Positions 16,763-25,818 of a stretch of DNA of 64,000 nucleotides are shown here, one piece after another. A program made the position numbers and the translations under genes. Where the stretch lies: contig NZ_WVUD01000023.1 in assembly GCF_009856865.1 (NCBI RefSeq), positions 1 through 64,000 of the forward strand, given 5' to 3'. The DNA is from Solidesulfovibrio aerotolerans. Lineage in GTDB: Bacteria > Desulfobacterota > Desulfovibrionia > Desulfovibrionales > Desulfovibrionaceae. The notes beneath the pieces were generated by a model. The model worked only from the letters and a program-made list of their open reading frames with translations, had not been told where the DNA came from and did not search any database. Position 1 is the first letter of the stretch; each line of letters starts with the position of its first letter.

Positions 16763-18439
16763 ATGTCTTTTTTGACCCAGCTTCTTTTCTCGCCCTCGCC
16801 GGTCTCGGCCGTGGTTATTTTGGGGCTTGTGGCCACGGTTGGCCTGGCCCTGGGCCGCATTCCGGTTGCCGGCGTACGCCTGGGCGTGGGCGGGGTTTTA
16901 TTCAGCGGTCTGGCCGCCGGCCATTTCGGCTTGTCGCTCGACCATCATGTCCTGGAATTCGTGCGGGAATTCGGGCTGATCCTGTTTGTCTACGCCATCG
17001 GCATGCAGGTCGGACCGGGGTTTGTGGATTCCCTGCGCCGCCGGGGGTTGCGGCTTAATGCCATGGCGGCGCTGATCGTCCTTCTGGGGGCGGGACTGGC
17101 TGCGGTCTTTCATCTGACCGGCCTGCTTCCCCTGCCGGCGGCCGTGGGCCTTTACAGCGGCGCCGTCACCAACACCCCGTCCCTGGCCGCCGCCTCCCAG
17201 GCCTTTCGCGAAGTGGCACCGGCTGTGGCCGAGGCCGCTATCGGCCAGGCCGGCCTTGGCTATGCCGTGGCCTATCCCTTCGGCATCTTCGGCATCATCC
17301 TCACCATGCTCACCCTGCGCCGCATTTTCGGCATCAATCCCGCCGAGGAAACGCGCCAGCTCGAAGCGTTGCTCCAAAGCCACACCCCGCCCCTGGCCGC
17401 CGCCACCATCGAGGTGACCGTTCCCGGAGCTTTCGGGCAGCGCTTGTCCGAGGTGGCGGAAATGGCCGATGGCGGCGTGGTTGTTTCCCGGGTCATGGAC
17501 CAGGGTGGCGTGCGGGTCGCCGGCAGCGACACCCGGCTCGCCCCGGGCATGCTGCTGCATGGGGTCGGCCGGGCCGAGGCCTTGGCTGCCCTGACCCAGC
17601 GCCTGGGCCGCACCAGCGAGGCCCATCTGCCGGCCCTGCCCGGCCCGTTGGAGGTGCGCCGGCTCATCGTCACCCGCCCGGTGGCCGTTGGCCGCACCGT
17701 GGCCCAGCTCGGCTTTGGCCCGGGCCACGAGGTGGCTGTCACCCGCATTATCCGGGCGGGCACGGAATTTTCCCCGGGACCGGACGTGCCGCTGCACTGG
17801 GGCGACCGGGTGCGCTGCGTCGGCACGGCCCAAGCCCTGGCCGGCATCGAGGGACTGGTCGGCAACAGTACCCGGGATCTGGCCAAACCGCATATCCTGC
17901 CTATCTTCATCGGTATCCTGCTGGGCACGGTGCTGGGGAGCATTCCCCTGCCCGTGCCGGGACTGCCGACCGGGGTACGCCTGGGGGTGGCAGGAGGGCC
18001 GCTTTTGGTCTCGATCCTGCTCTCACGGCTGCATCATTTCGGCGGGCTGGTGTGGTATCTGCCCCCAAGCGCCAATCTGCTGCTGCGCGAAATCGGCATC
18101 TGCCTGTTTCTCGCCTGCGTGGGACTGGCCGCCGGCAGCCGGTTTGTGTCCACGCTGACCTCGGGGCAGGGGCTGGTCTGGTTCGCGGCCGGTGCGGCCA
18201 TCACCTTCCTGCCGCTGCTGGCTGCCGGCCTTATCGGCAGAATTTTTCTGGGCTGCAACTACGCCTCCACATGCGGTCTGTTGGCCGGGTCCATGACCGA
18301 TCCGCCGGCCCTGGCCTTTGCCTCCCAGATGCTTGGCGGCGACGCCCCGGCCTCGGTCTATGCCACGGTGTACCCGCTGGCCATGATCCTGCGCATTGTC
18401 ACCGGCCAGCTCCTCGTGCTGCTGCTGTATGCAACCTGA
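16763..18439 (+). CDS. AspT/YidE/YbjL-type transporter (putative antiporter)
   Basis: A 558-residue inner-membrane protein with the two-halves layout of this family. About five or six hydrophobic segments fill residues 1-185, two RCK_C/TrkA-C-like soluble domains occupy about 205-370 (ATIEVTVPGAFGQRLSEVAEM; RRLIVTRPVAVGRTVAQLGF), and a second membrane block runs from about 378 to the end. The repeated YSGAVTNTPSLAAAS and LLAGSMTDPPALAFA motifs, one per half, are typical. Substrate is unknown; relatives exchange aspartate and alanine. The ATG at 16763 begins MSFLTQLLFSPSPVSAV; the longer upstream frame lacks an RBS. The M48 protease gene follows 13 bases on. Confidence 0.9.
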   Translation: MSFLTQLLFSPSPVSAVVILGLVATVGLALGRIPVAGVRLGVGGVLFSGLAAGHFGLSLDHHVLEFVREFGLILFVYAIGMQVGPGFVDSLRRRGLRLNAMAALIVLLGAGLAAVFHLTGLLPLPAAVGLYSGAVTNTPSLAAASQAFREVAPAVAEAAIGQAGLGYAVAYPFGIFGIILTMLTLRRIFGINPAEETRQLEALLQSHTPPLAAATIEVTVPGAFGQRLSEVAEMADGGVVVSRVMDQGGVRVAGSDTRLAPGMLLHGVGRAEALAALTQRLGRTSEAHLPALPGPLEVRRLIVTRPVAVGRTVAQLGFGPGHEVAVTRIIRAGTEFSPGPDVPLHWGDRVRCVGTAQALAGIEGLVGNSTRDLAKPHILPIFIGILLGTVLGSIPLPVPGLPTGVRLGVAGGPLLVSILLSRLHHFGGLVWYLPPSANLLLREIGICLFLACVGLAAGSRFVSTLTSGQGLVWFAAGAAITFLPLLAAGLIGRIFLGCNYASTCGLLAGSMTDPPALAFASQMLGGDAPASVYATVYPLAMILRIVTGQLLVLLLYAT

Positions 18440-18452
18440 AAGGAACGACGCC

Positions 18453-19238
18453 ATGCCCGCCCGCCTTCCCCTCCTTGGACTGCTGACAGCCCTGCTCCTG
18501 GCCGTTGCGGCCTGCGACAGCGCGCCCTACACTGAACGCAAACAGCTCATCGTCATCTCCGAGTCCAAGGAGCTGGCCATGGGCAACCAGGCCGCCCAGC
18601 AGATCCGGCGCACGGAACGGCTCTTAAACGACCCGGCCGCCCAGGCGCTCGTGGCCCGGGTGGGCCGGCGCATCGCCGACGCGTCGGGGCGCACCGATCT
18701 GGACTGGGAATTCCATGTCCTTGACGATGACCGGGTGGTCAACGCCTTCTGCCTGCCCGGGGGCAAGATTTTCGTCTACAGCGGCCTGTTGCGCCGGGTG
18801 GGCAGTGAGGACGAACTGGCCACGGTCATGGCCCACGAAGCGGCCCATGCCCTGGCCCGCCACGGGGCCGAACGGGCCAGCCTGGAAATAGCGGCCCGCC
18901 TGGGCGGTGCCATCCTGCAATTGGCCTTAAACGACGAAGACCCGCGGCTGGCCGACATCGCCAGCCGCGTCTGGGGCTACGGCTCCAGCCTCGGCATCAT
19001 GCTGCCCTACAGCCGCAAGCACGAATACGAGGCCGACGCCATCGGTTTGGCCCTCATGGACAAGGCCGGCTACAACCTCGATGCAGCCGTGGATTTCTGG
19101 GATATGATGCGCCAAAGCGGCAACGCCAAACCGCTGTTCAATTTTCTGTCCACCCACCCCACCGATGAAAAACGCATTGCCCGTATCCGCAAGGATATCG
19201 AGACACTGCGCCAAGCCAAAAAAACAGGAACTTCGTAA
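18453..19238 (+). CDS. M48-family zinc metalloprotease lipoprotein
   Basis: A 261-residue lipoprotein (lipobox LAVAAC, Cys21) of the Ste24/LoiP/BepA type. The zinc site is HEAAH (His128, Glu129, His132) with a third ligand in YSRKHEYEADAIG. It probably degrades or quality-controls envelope proteins on the periplasmic side. The start is set by AAAGGA ahead of ATG at 18453; the frame upstream overlaps the transporter. It is cotranscribed with the transporter and the methyltransferase that starts 11 bases later. Confidence 0.92.
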   Translation: MPARLPLLGLLTALLLAVAACDSAPYTERKQLIVISESKELAMGNQAAQQIRRTERLLNDPAAQALVARVGRRIADASGRTDLDWEFHVLDDDRVVNAFCLPGGKIFVYSGLLRRVGSEDELATVMAHEAAHALARHGAERASLEIAARLGGAILQLALNDEDPRLADIASRVWGYGSSLGIMLPYSRKHEYEADAIGLALMDKAGYNLDAAVDFWDMMRQSGNAKPLFNFLSTHPTDEKRIARIRKDIETLRQAKKTGTS

Positions 19239-19249
19239 GGAGCCGGGCC

Positions 19250-19897
19250 ATGGCCGCACAGCCCCAGGACGACGTCTGCCGCCGCTACGAAGGCATTGCC
19301 GACTGGTTTGTGGCCACACGCTTTGCCGGCGATCCGCCCATGGAGCAGGCCTATCTGACCGCAGTGCGGGCGGAATTGCCGCCCGGGGCGGCGGTTCTCG
19401 ATCTGGGCTGCGGCACCGGGGAACCGCTGGCCGGCTTTTTTATCCGGGCCGGACACCCGGTCGTCGGCATTGATGGCTCCCCGGCCATGATCGCCAAATG
19501 CCGGGAGCGTTTCCCGGACATGACCTGGATTGTCGGCGACATGCGTCGGCTGGCGCTGGGGCGGACGTTCGGGGCGGTCCTGGCCTGGGACAGTTTCTTT
19601 CACCTCACCTACGACGACCAGCGGGCCATGTTTGCCGTTTTCGCCGCCCATACCGCTGCGGGCGGCCTGCTCCTTTTTACCAGCGGCCCCGACCACGGGG
19701 AAGCGAACGGCGTCATGGACGGCGTCCCCTTTGCCCACTACAGCCTGGCGGCCGCCGAATACCGCAGCCTGCTGCTGCGCCACGGCTTTGCCGTGCTGCG
19801 GCATGTGGTAAACGATCCTGCCTGCGGCGGCCATACGATCTGGTTGGCCCGTAAAAAACCCGCCGCACCTGCGCCACGCACCAGCCTTTCGGCCTGA
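19250..19897 (+). CDS. class I SAM-dependent methyltransferase
   Basis: A 215-residue cytoplasmic enzyme. The SAM-binding motif I is VLDLGCGTGEPLAGFF, with the acidic residue VVGIDGS after it and motif IV as AVLAWDSFFHL. Substrate unknown; proteins of this type modify small molecules as often as macromolecules. AAGGAG lies 7 bases upstream of the ATG. It closes the three-gene plus-strand unit and converges on the Crp/Fnr gene with 19 bases between. Confidence 0.85.
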   Translation: MAAQPQDDVCRRYEGIADWFVATRFAGDPPMEQAYLTAVRAELPPGAAVLDLGCGTGEPLAGFFIRAGHPVVGIDGSPAMIAKCRERFPDMTWIVGDMRRLALGRTFGAVLAWDSFFHLTYDDQRAMFAVFAAHTAAGGLLLFTSGPDHGEANGVMDGVPFAHYSLAAAEYRSLLLRHGFAVLRHVVNDPACGGHTIWLARKKPAAPAPRTSLSA

Positions 19898-19916
19898 CGT
19901 CTGAAAACGGAAGGAG

Positions 19917-20624
19917 TCAGCAGGACGATTCGGACAGGGCGTCGAGAATGGCCCCGGGGTCGAGCAGGCGGATGCGCCGACGGGCCACGGCAATAAGCCC
20001 CCGCTGTTCAAAGACGGCCAGGGTTTCGCTGACGGTCTGCTGGCAGGAGCCGGTCATGGCCGCGATCTGCCCCTGGGTCAGGAGCACGGGCACATCCACC
20101 GGCCCGCCTTTGGCCTGGGCGATTTCGTCATGGGACAGGCAGAGCAGGAGCTTGAGCAACCTAGTGGGCACGCCGCAGGTCATGAGATTTTCGAGCTGTT
20201 CGCTCAAATAGCGGATGCGGCTGCCAAGAACCCCGATGACCCGGCGGGCGAGCAAGGGGTGCTCCAGCATAAGATCGAGAAAGGGGTCGCGCCCGATCTC
20301 CAGCAAGACACTGTTGGCCAGGGCCTGGGCCGAGCACTTGCGCCGCTCGCCCCCGACCACCTCGGCCAGCCCGAACATCTCCCCGGGCGAGCGAATGAAA
20401 AAGGTGGGCTCCTTGCCGTGCAGGGAGACCCGAAAAATTTTAACCGAGCCGCTGTCGAGGTAAAAGGAACGGTCGCACCGATCATTTTCAAAAAAAATGA
20501 TCTCGTTTTTTTTGACCCGTCGCTGCACGGTGAGTTGGCGAAAGGCCGCAAACTCCCGCTCCAGTCCGTCGAAAAAGCCGCCCTTGAGAAGATGCCAGTC
20601 TGTCTGGCCTGCTTGTTGTGCCAT
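19917..20624 (-). CDS. Crp/Fnr-family transcriptional regulator
   Basis: A 235-residue regulator. The cyclic-nucleotide-type beta barrel spans about residues 20-145 (IIFFENDRCDRSFYLDSGSVKIFRVSL, broken by GEMFGLAEVVGG), and the HTH lies at about 185-225 (LTQGQIAAMTGSCQQTVSETLAVFEQRGLI). The N-terminal cysteine cluster of FNR is absent, so it is not an oxygen-sensing Fe-S FNR. The EMFG-L-A region differs from the cAMP-contact motif of CRP, so the effector is unclear. It sits downstream of the AprAB-like genes in the same direction and is a candidate regulator of them. Confidence 0.92.
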   Translation of the reverse strand: MAQQAGQTDWHLLKGGFFDGLEREFAAFRQLTVQRRVKKNEIIFFENDRCDRSFYLDSGSVKIFRVSLHGKEPTFFIRSPGEMFGLAEVVGGERRKCSAQALANSVLLEIGRDPFLDLMLEHPLLARRVIGVLGSRIRYLSEQLENLMTCGVPTRLLKLLLCLSHDEIAQAKGGPVDVPVLLTQGQIAAMTGSCQQTVSETLAVFEQRGLIAVARRRIRLLDPGAILDALSESSC

Positions 20625-20660
20625 CGGACAGAGATAGTCGCTTCGCCGGCCGGGTCAAGG

Positions 20661-20695
20661 CCGGTCGCGCGGGCAGAAAGCGGCCGCGCGACCGG
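20661..20695. terminator. 12-bp perfect hairpin between the AprB-like gene and crp
   Basis: CCGGTCGCGCGG (20661-20672) pairs with CCGCGCGACCGG (20684-20695), with an 11-nt loop. On the minus strand it follows the AprB-like gene and precedes the Crp/Fnr gene. There is no T-run; it could be a Rho-independent-like end, an mRNA stabiliser or an operator. Confidence 0.5.
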
Positions 20696-20798
20696 ATCAA
20701 CCGGGCAGGACTGTGTCGCGTCCCCGCAATCCGCCCAGGCGATTACGGTGGACAATGTCATACGAACAACAGGCCTTCCTAAACACTTGCGAACGTCT

Positions 20799-21146
20799 TT
20801 ATGAAGAGCCGCCCTGCTCGTCGGCAATCTCCAAACGATTGCGATACTTGTAAGTAACCGTCTCGCCGTTGATATCCGTACATTTCCAGGTGATGCTGTT
20901 TTTGCCCATAATCGGCATCAGCCGGGCCTTGTGGTACCCCAGCTGATAGGGAATACGCGTCTCGATGGCGTTTCGCGGACACATCTTGACGCAGGACATG
21001 CAGTCCCAGCAGTCGCGCTGGGCATGGCAATGGGCTTTCCCGTCGCTGCCAACGTAGAGAAGATCGCCCGGGCAGGCTTCCTCGCAAAACGATTCCTCGC
21101 GTCCCTGGCAGCCGTTGCATTTCTTGTGGTCGATAATCGGCGGCAT
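20799..21146 (-). CDS. AprB-like ferredoxin subunit (two [4Fe-4S])
   Basis: A 115-residue protein with the layout of the APS reductase beta subunit. It opens IIDHKKCNGCQGREESFCEEACPGDLLYV, whose cysteines bind one [4Fe-4S]; the second group is CWDCMSCVKMCPRNAIE. The tail has a Trp-Lys-Cys segment (ITWKCTD). It is shorter than true AprB (about 165 residues), lacking most of the C-terminal arm. AAAGGAGGA precedes the ATG. It starts 11 bases after the AprA-like gene and must be its electron partner. Confidence 0.88.
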   Translation of the reverse strand: MPPIIDHKKCNGCQGREESFCEEACPGDLLYVGSDGKAHCHAQRDCWDCMSCVKMCPRNAIETRIPYQLGYHKARLMPIMGKNSITWKCTDINGETVTYKYRNRLEIADEQGGSS

Positions 21147-21157
21147 GTCGTCCTCCT

Positions 21158-22915
21158 TTACGGCTTGTAGCGGTCGCCCGATACGATCTGCTCGTAGGGC
21201 CGGGTGAAGGTTTCGATGGCCCCGGTGGCCATGTCCCGGCGGCTTTCCACATGGCAGTCATAGGCCGGGTCGATTTCGGGATAATCCGACCGGGTCTGCC
21301 AGCCCTGCCAGCGGGTCTCTTTGCGGAATTTGAGATGATGGCACAGCACTTCGGCCACATCGATGCGATCAACCACCTCATGCACACTCATGAGATCGTG
21401 CAGATTGGCGGCCTTTAAATAGACGGTCTGGCTGCGCAGCATGGCAATGTGCTTGAGTGCATAATCCAGGCGCTCTTCGTTGGTGCGGTAAAACTGGCTG
21501 GTGCCGCCGGCGTATTCGTCCATGAGCCGTTGCAGGCGCTCTTCCATTTCCACCGCCGTCAGGCCATCAAAGTCCGCGCCGCGCAAAAGCGGCCCGTAGA
21601 TGCGCGCCTTTTCCGCCTCGATCTGGGCCTCGTCGGGTTCGGCCAGGGTCAGGCCCTGCATGTAGGCAAACGCGCCGCGCAGGGCCAGTTTGCCCTCGGC
21701 CGCGCAGCCGCCCACAAACTTGTTGGGATTGCCCCCGGCCGTCTCGCCAGCGGCAAACAGACCCGGCACGGTAGTCATGCGGTCAAGCCCGACCCAAAAG
21801 CCGGACTGGGTGTGGCCGCCGACGATATAGGGATCGGAACCGTAAATCTCGATGGGCTCCTTGACCGGGTCCTGGCCCCGGCTGGCCAGAAACAACACAA
21901 AGCTCGGCCGTTCGTTCAAGTAATCCGTCATCATCTGCTTGGCCAGTTCCGGTTCCATGCCGCGCGTGTCGCAGTAGGTGGGGCCGCGTCCGGCCAGCCA
22001 TTCCTCCATGGGCGCGTTGGCCCGGATGTAGCGCGGGGCCTTGTCGCCGCCGAGGTGGGCGTAGCGGGTCTGCATGATGCGCTCGCCCTTGGCGTTTATG
22101 ATCGGGGCCTTATACCCCACGGAAATAGTGTCCACCGGACCGCAGAAGTCCTTGGTCCGGGTGGCGACCCAGCGCTGTTCCATGGAGGTCATTTCCGCGC
22201 CCTGGCGGATGCCCACGGCGTAGCCGGTGCCCACACAGTAAGGACACATCCAGATCTGGTGGTGGCTGTCGGTGGCGTCGGCGGTGTAGCTTTTGTACAG
22301 GCCTGCCGCGCCGCCGGTGGCATTGATGGTGGCCTTGGCGTGAAACACGTAGAATTTGCCGTCGCGCACGCCAAAACCCAGTGCCCCGACGCAGCGTTCG
22401 CCTTCCATAAGCAGTTGGGTGCAGGCCACCCGGTTATAGATGACTGCCCCGGATTCGATGGCCTTTTCCGCCATGATGGGCTTTAACTGCTCGCCGTGGA
22501 TGGAAATGTCCCAGGCGCCCCGGTAGCGGATTTTGCCTTCGGCATCGCGCAGGATGGGCAGGCCCCAGCGCTCCAGATCATCCACGGACTCGTTGAGTTC
22601 CCGGGCGTTGGACAGGGCCAGATCCTCGCGGATGGGACCGCCGCCGACTTGGGAACGGCACCAGCGCACCAGATCCTCGGGGGTCTTGCCTTCCGGGATG
22701 TAGGTGTTGATGGCGTCCATGCCGGCCGAGCAGGCTCCAGACCGCAGAATCTGCGCCTTTTCCATGATGACAATTTTACGGGTCGGGTCGAGCTTGGCCG
22801 CTTCCACAGCCGAGAAGCAGCCGGCGTTGCCACCGCCGATAATGAGGACGTCGCAGGTCACATGGACGGTTTCGACGGCGTCCAGGGTCAGGGGATTGTC
22901 TGCCATATGCGGCAT
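21158..22915 (-). CDS. AprA-like FAD flavoprotein oxidoreductase
   Basis: A 585-residue flavoprotein of the fumarate-reductase/APS-reductase superfamily. The FAD-binding motif is VLIIGGGNAGCFSAVEAA. RSGACSAGMDAINTYI, GAEMTSMEQRWVATRTKD and GPVDTI resemble AprA (APS reductase alpha) more than fumarate reductase. It is about 75 residues shorter than typical AprA. The FAD site in GETAGGNPNKFVGGCAAEGKLALRG is intact. With the small ferredoxin and the DASS transporter it forms a unit of unknown substrate; calling it APS reductase itself would be unsafe. Start at 22915, with GAAGGAG upstream. Confidence 0.85.
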   Translation of the reverse strand: MPHMADNPLTLDAVETVHVTCDVLIIGGGNAGCFSAVEAAKLDPTRKIVIMEKAQILRSGACSAGMDAINTYIPEGKTPEDLVRWCRSQVGGGPIREDLALSNARELNESVDDLERWGLPILRDAEGKIRYRGAWDISIHGEQLKPIMAEKAIESGAVIYNRVACTQLLMEGERCVGALGFGVRDGKFYVFHAKATINATGGAAGLYKSYTADATDSHHQIWMCPYCVGTGYAVGIRQGAEMTSMEQRWVATRTKDFCGPVDTISVGYKAPIINAKGERIMQTRYAHLGGDKAPRYIRANAPMEEWLAGRGPTYCDTRGMEPELAKQMMTDYLNERPSFVLFLASRGQDPVKEPIEIYGSDPYIVGGHTQSGFWVGLDRMTTVPGLFAAGETAGGNPNKFVGGCAAEGKLALRGAFAYMQGLTLAEPDEAQIEAEKARIYGPLLRGADFDGLTAVEMEERLQRLMDEYAGGTSQFYRTNEERLDYALKHIAMLRSQTVYLKAANLHDLMSVHEVVDRIDVAEVLCHHLKFRKETRWQGWQTRSDYPEIDPAYDCHVESRRDMATGAIETFTRPYEQIVSGDRYKP

Positions 22916-22964
22916 GGGGTTTTCTCCTTCGCTGTTGGTCGCAAGGGTTGGTTGCAGGTCGTTA

Positions 22965-24521
22965 TTAATAAGGCCAGGGCGCGGCAGGATTCCAGACCGG
23001 CAGCCCCATCAGGGCGTACCACGGGGCCATGACGCAGATGCCAAAGGCAATGGCCAGCAGGATGCACACCCAGCCGGAACGGGCGTAGTCGGCCGTGCTG
23101 AAGGTGCCGGTGCCGTAGGCGATGACGGCGGCGGTAATCTGGGTGGGCAGCAGATAGGCAAAGGTGTCCACGTTGCAGATCAGCAGCGTAAAGGCCACGG
23201 GATGCAGGCCAAGCTTCGGTCCCATGGCAAAGACAATGGGGGCCAGCATGGCCACGGCCGCCACGTTGGACAGCATCCCCACCCGCAGCACCTGCGTGCC
23301 GAGCATCATGACCAGCAGCGTCTGCCACCAGCCCATGCCCTGCACCAGCACGTGGATGTGTTCCGCCATCCAGCCGGCCAGACCGGACTTGGCCATGGCG
23401 TCGGTCATGGTGATAGCCCCGCCCAGGAGCAGGAACGTGCCCCAGATGGTGCGATCCTGCACAGCCTTCCATTTGAAGGGGAAAAGGCCCGGGATAAACA
23501 GAATCATGATGCCGACCAGCCCGACCACGCCCAACTGGTAGTGGTGCAGGGCCAGGGGGCTGCCCTTGCCGGTCATAAAAAGGATGCCGACGAGGCCAAA
23601 GACCGCCAACATGGCCTTTTCCGGCCGGGTCATGGGGCCAAGGGCGGCATGCTGCTTGTGAATCTGCTCATGGCCGCCGGCAATGACCACGCCGTCGGTC
23701 TTAAAGTGGAAGCGCACCCACCACTGGGTCAGGGCAAACATGAGGACGTAGGGGACGTGCAGGATCATCCAGCTGAAATAGCCGAGGTTTTTAAAGCCGC
23801 TCTTCTCGAAAAGGCCGGTCATGATGAGGTTGGGCATGTGTCCGGTGAGGATGAAAATGCCCGAGATCATGCTGGCATAGACCATGGACTGAATGACGAT
23901 GGCCTTTTTGGCCTCGCGCTCCCGGGGGGTGTCGCCCAAAAGCTTGGTGATGCCCTGCACCACCGGCATGACCGTGGCCGCCCGGGCGTTGGCCGCCGGG
24001 ATGAGAAAGGCCAGCACGACGTTGACCCAGAACATGCCCCAGATGATGCGCCCCACACTGGACGCCTTGATCTTATCAAGGATGGCCAGGGCAATGCGCT
24101 TGTCCATGCCAAGGAGCTGAATGAGCGCGCCGGCAAAAAAGGCGAACAGGCACAGCCAGACTTCGTGGGTGGTAAAGCCTGAAAACACCTGCCCCATGGG
24201 CGGGTTGCCGTTGTTCCACGGCAGGGCGCGGGTGAGGATGAGCAGGGTTGGGATGGAGATGCCGGTGATGCCGACCGGCATGGCCTCGGTGACCCACATG
24301 ACGCAGGCCCAGGCCAGGATGGCCAGCACGGACAGGCCTTCGCTCTTAAGACCTTCCGGCAGGGGGAGCGCAAAGTTGATGATGAAAAACAGCGCCCAGG
24401 CAGCCACATACCCGGCCCAGGCGATCCGTGGATTTTGCCCGCACAGGGTCAGGTTTTCGGAGACGTAGGTTCCAAACCCTCCCCGGCATTCGTTGACGGT
24501 CTCAGCAGCCCCATTGGCCAT
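22965..24521 (-). CDS. DASS/SLC13-family anion or dicarboxylate transporter
   Basis: A 518-residue inner-membrane symporter with about 11-12 hydrophobic segments. The family signature is split across VTEAMPVGITGISIPTLLIL and the later GGAITMTDAMAKSGLAGWMAE and LLPTQITAAVIAYGTG. Relatives carry C4-dicarboxylates, sulfate, tartrate or citrate with Na+. AGGAGGTGGAAGT precedes the ATG. It is first in the operon and is followed after 49 bases by the AprA-like gene, which suggests its substrate is the substrate of that enzyme. Confidence 0.9.
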   Translation of the reverse strand: MANGAAETVNECRGGFGTYVSENLTLCGQNPRIAWAGYVAAWALFFIINFALPLPEGLKSEGLSVLAILAWACVMWVTEAMPVGITGISIPTLLILTRALPWNNGNPPMGQVFSGFTTHEVWLCLFAFFAGALIQLLGMDKRIALAILDKIKASSVGRIIWGMFWVNVVLAFLIPAANARAATVMPVVQGITKLLGDTPREREAKKAIVIQSMVYASMISGIFILTGHMPNLIMTGLFEKSGFKNLGYFSWMILHVPYVLMFALTQWWVRFHFKTDGVVIAGGHEQIHKQHAALGPMTRPEKAMLAVFGLVGILFMTGKGSPLALHHYQLGVVGLVGIMILFIPGLFPFKWKAVQDRTIWGTFLLLGGAITMTDAMAKSGLAGWMAEHIHVLVQGMGWWQTLLVMMLGTQVLRVGMLSNVAAVAMLAPIVFAMGPKLGLHPVAFTLLICNVDTFAYLLPTQITAAVIAYGTGTFSTADYARSGWVCILLAIAFGICVMAPWYALMGLPVWNPAAPWPY

Positions 24522-24540
24522 ACTTCCACCTCCTGAAGTC

Positions 24541-24553
24541 GCCGCAGTGCGGC
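24541..24553. repeat. short hairpin in the leader of the DASS operon
   Basis: GCCGC-AGT-GCGGC forms a 5-bp stem 20-32 bases before the DASS start codon. It lies in the leader and could influence initiation. Weak evidence, noted for completeness. Confidence 0.3.
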
Positions 24554-24688
24554 TTGGATGGCAGGTAGGTAGCCCGGGAGGCTAAAGCGCACTATCGCGG
24601 TGACGATAAAGTGGGCTGAAAAGCGTCAATTTGTGAAAAAACGGGCGACAACCAGGCGGTGCCGCAAGATCGTGGTCCTCCTGTTTGG

Positions 24689-25309
24689 CTATTTAAGGAC
24701 GATATCTTCCAGGCTCTTGCGCTTTCTGGGATAGACCTCCGGCTCATCGGGTCGGCCCACGGCCAGCAGGTTGACGATGCGCCAGCCGGCCGGGAGGCCA
24801 AGGCGCGCCTTGATGTTGGCCTCGTCAAACATGCCGATCCAGCACGTGCCAAGGCCCATCTCCACGGCCCGCAGCATCATAAAAGACACGGCCAGCCCCA
24901 CATTCATGGCGCAGGCACCAAACTTGGACGCCTCGTCCGCGGCGGCCTGCCGGGCCACATAGGCGTCGATACCGTCCATGGGCTCGCCGTCGATGATTTT
25001 GTTGTCGCGATAGAAAAAAGCGGCTGACTGGGAATCCTTGACGTAATGCGCCAGATCGGCGCAGCAGACGATAATCGCCGGGGCGGCGGCCAGCCAGCCC
25101 TGCTTGCGGGTGGCTTCGGATGTGCCGAACCAGGCCAGATCGGCCGGCTTGGTCACGACCACAAAGCGCCAGGGCTGGGAATTGAGGCTGGAGGGGGCGT
25201 TGCGCCCGGCTTCCAGCAGTTCGCTGATTTCCGCTTCGGCCAGCGGTTCCTGGACAAAGGCGCGCACGCTGTGGCGCGCGGCAATGGCGTCTTTGACGTT
25301 CATGGACAT
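24689..25309 (-). CDS. nitroreductase-family FMN protein
   Basis: A 206-residue protein of the NfsA/NfsB/FRase superfamily. RHSVRAFVQEPLAEAEI and GRNAPSSLNSQPWRFVVVT near the N-terminus, and GLGTCWIGMFD with LLAVGRPDE towards the C-terminus, match the FMN-binding core. It probably reduces nitro compounds, quinones or flavins with NAD(P)H; the physiological role is unknown. It is monocistronic between DASS and HigA, with a 167-base upstream gap shared with the DASS operon's leader. Confidence 0.9.
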   Translation of the reverse strand: MSMNVKDAIAARHSVRAFVQEPLAEAEISELLEAGRNAPSSLNSQPWRFVVVTKPADLAWFGTSEATRKQGWLAAAPAIIVCCADLAHYVKDSQSAAFFYRDNKIIDGEPMDGIDAYVARQAAADEASKFGACAMNVGLAVSFMMLRAVEMGLGTCWIGMFDEANIKARLGLPAGWRIVNLLAVGRPDEPEVYPRKRKSLEDIVLK

Positions 25310-25437
25310 ACAAGCGACTCCTTTGGGTTACGCGCTCAGACTCGGATCAACTGCCTAAGCCATGACAACGCACAATCGCAGCATTCCTCGCAATTGCGCA
25401 GAATACGCAGCCACGCAATCCGCAACATCTGCGCCTT

Positions 25438-25770
25438 CTAGACCAAAGCCGGACGGTCTACCGGTGTGGGCACAAAGGGCCGTACTTCCTCGGCAATGCG
25501 TTGGGGGAGCGCTTCGAGATCGGCCTTTTCAATTTCGTAGTCTTTTTGCAGATTGAGCCAGAAACCCGGCGTATTGCCGAAAAAACGCGCCAAGCGGAAA
25601 GCGGTTTCTGTAGTGACGGCACGTTTGCCGTGCACGATCTTGTTGATGGTTACAGGCGGCACCCCAAGCCCCCTGGCCAAGGCATTTTGCGAAAGGCCAA
25701 GCGGCTTCATGAAGTCTTCCAGCAGTATTTCGCCAGGATGAATGGGGGGAAGCTTTTCAATGACAATCAT
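25438..25770 (-). CDS. higA: HigA-family antitoxin
   Basis: A 110-residue DNA-binding antitoxin. It starts MIVIEKLPPIHPGEILLEDF, the conserved HigA opening, followed by an HTH (LSQNALARGLGVPPVTINKIVHGKR) and TETAFRLARFFGNTPGFWLNLQ. The ATG at 25770 is preferred because AAGGA stands 7 bases upstream; an earlier in-frame ATG lacks support. It lies downstream of higB with a 48-base gap, the usual HigBA order, and should repress that operon. Confidence 0.93.
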   Translation of the reverse strand: MIVIEKLPPIHPGEILLEDFMKPLGLSQNALARGLGVPPVTINKIVHGKRAVTTETAFRLARFFGNTPGFWLNLQKDYEIEKADLEALPQRIAEEVRPFVPTPVDRPALV

Positions 25771-25818
25771 ATGACTTTCCTTCATACGGCGCACAACGGC
25801 ACGGAGTAAGGAGGTTTG

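Noticed and set aside
20631-20658. TTGACC-N16-TATCTC as promoter of the Crp/Fnr gene
   Set aside because: The -10 is weak and would put the start site on the ATG itself, with no other support.
24627-24652. CRP/HcpR-like site ahead of the DASS operon
   Set aside because: TTGTGA and GACAA are present but the spacing between the arms is wrong for a TTGTGA-N6-TCACAA site.
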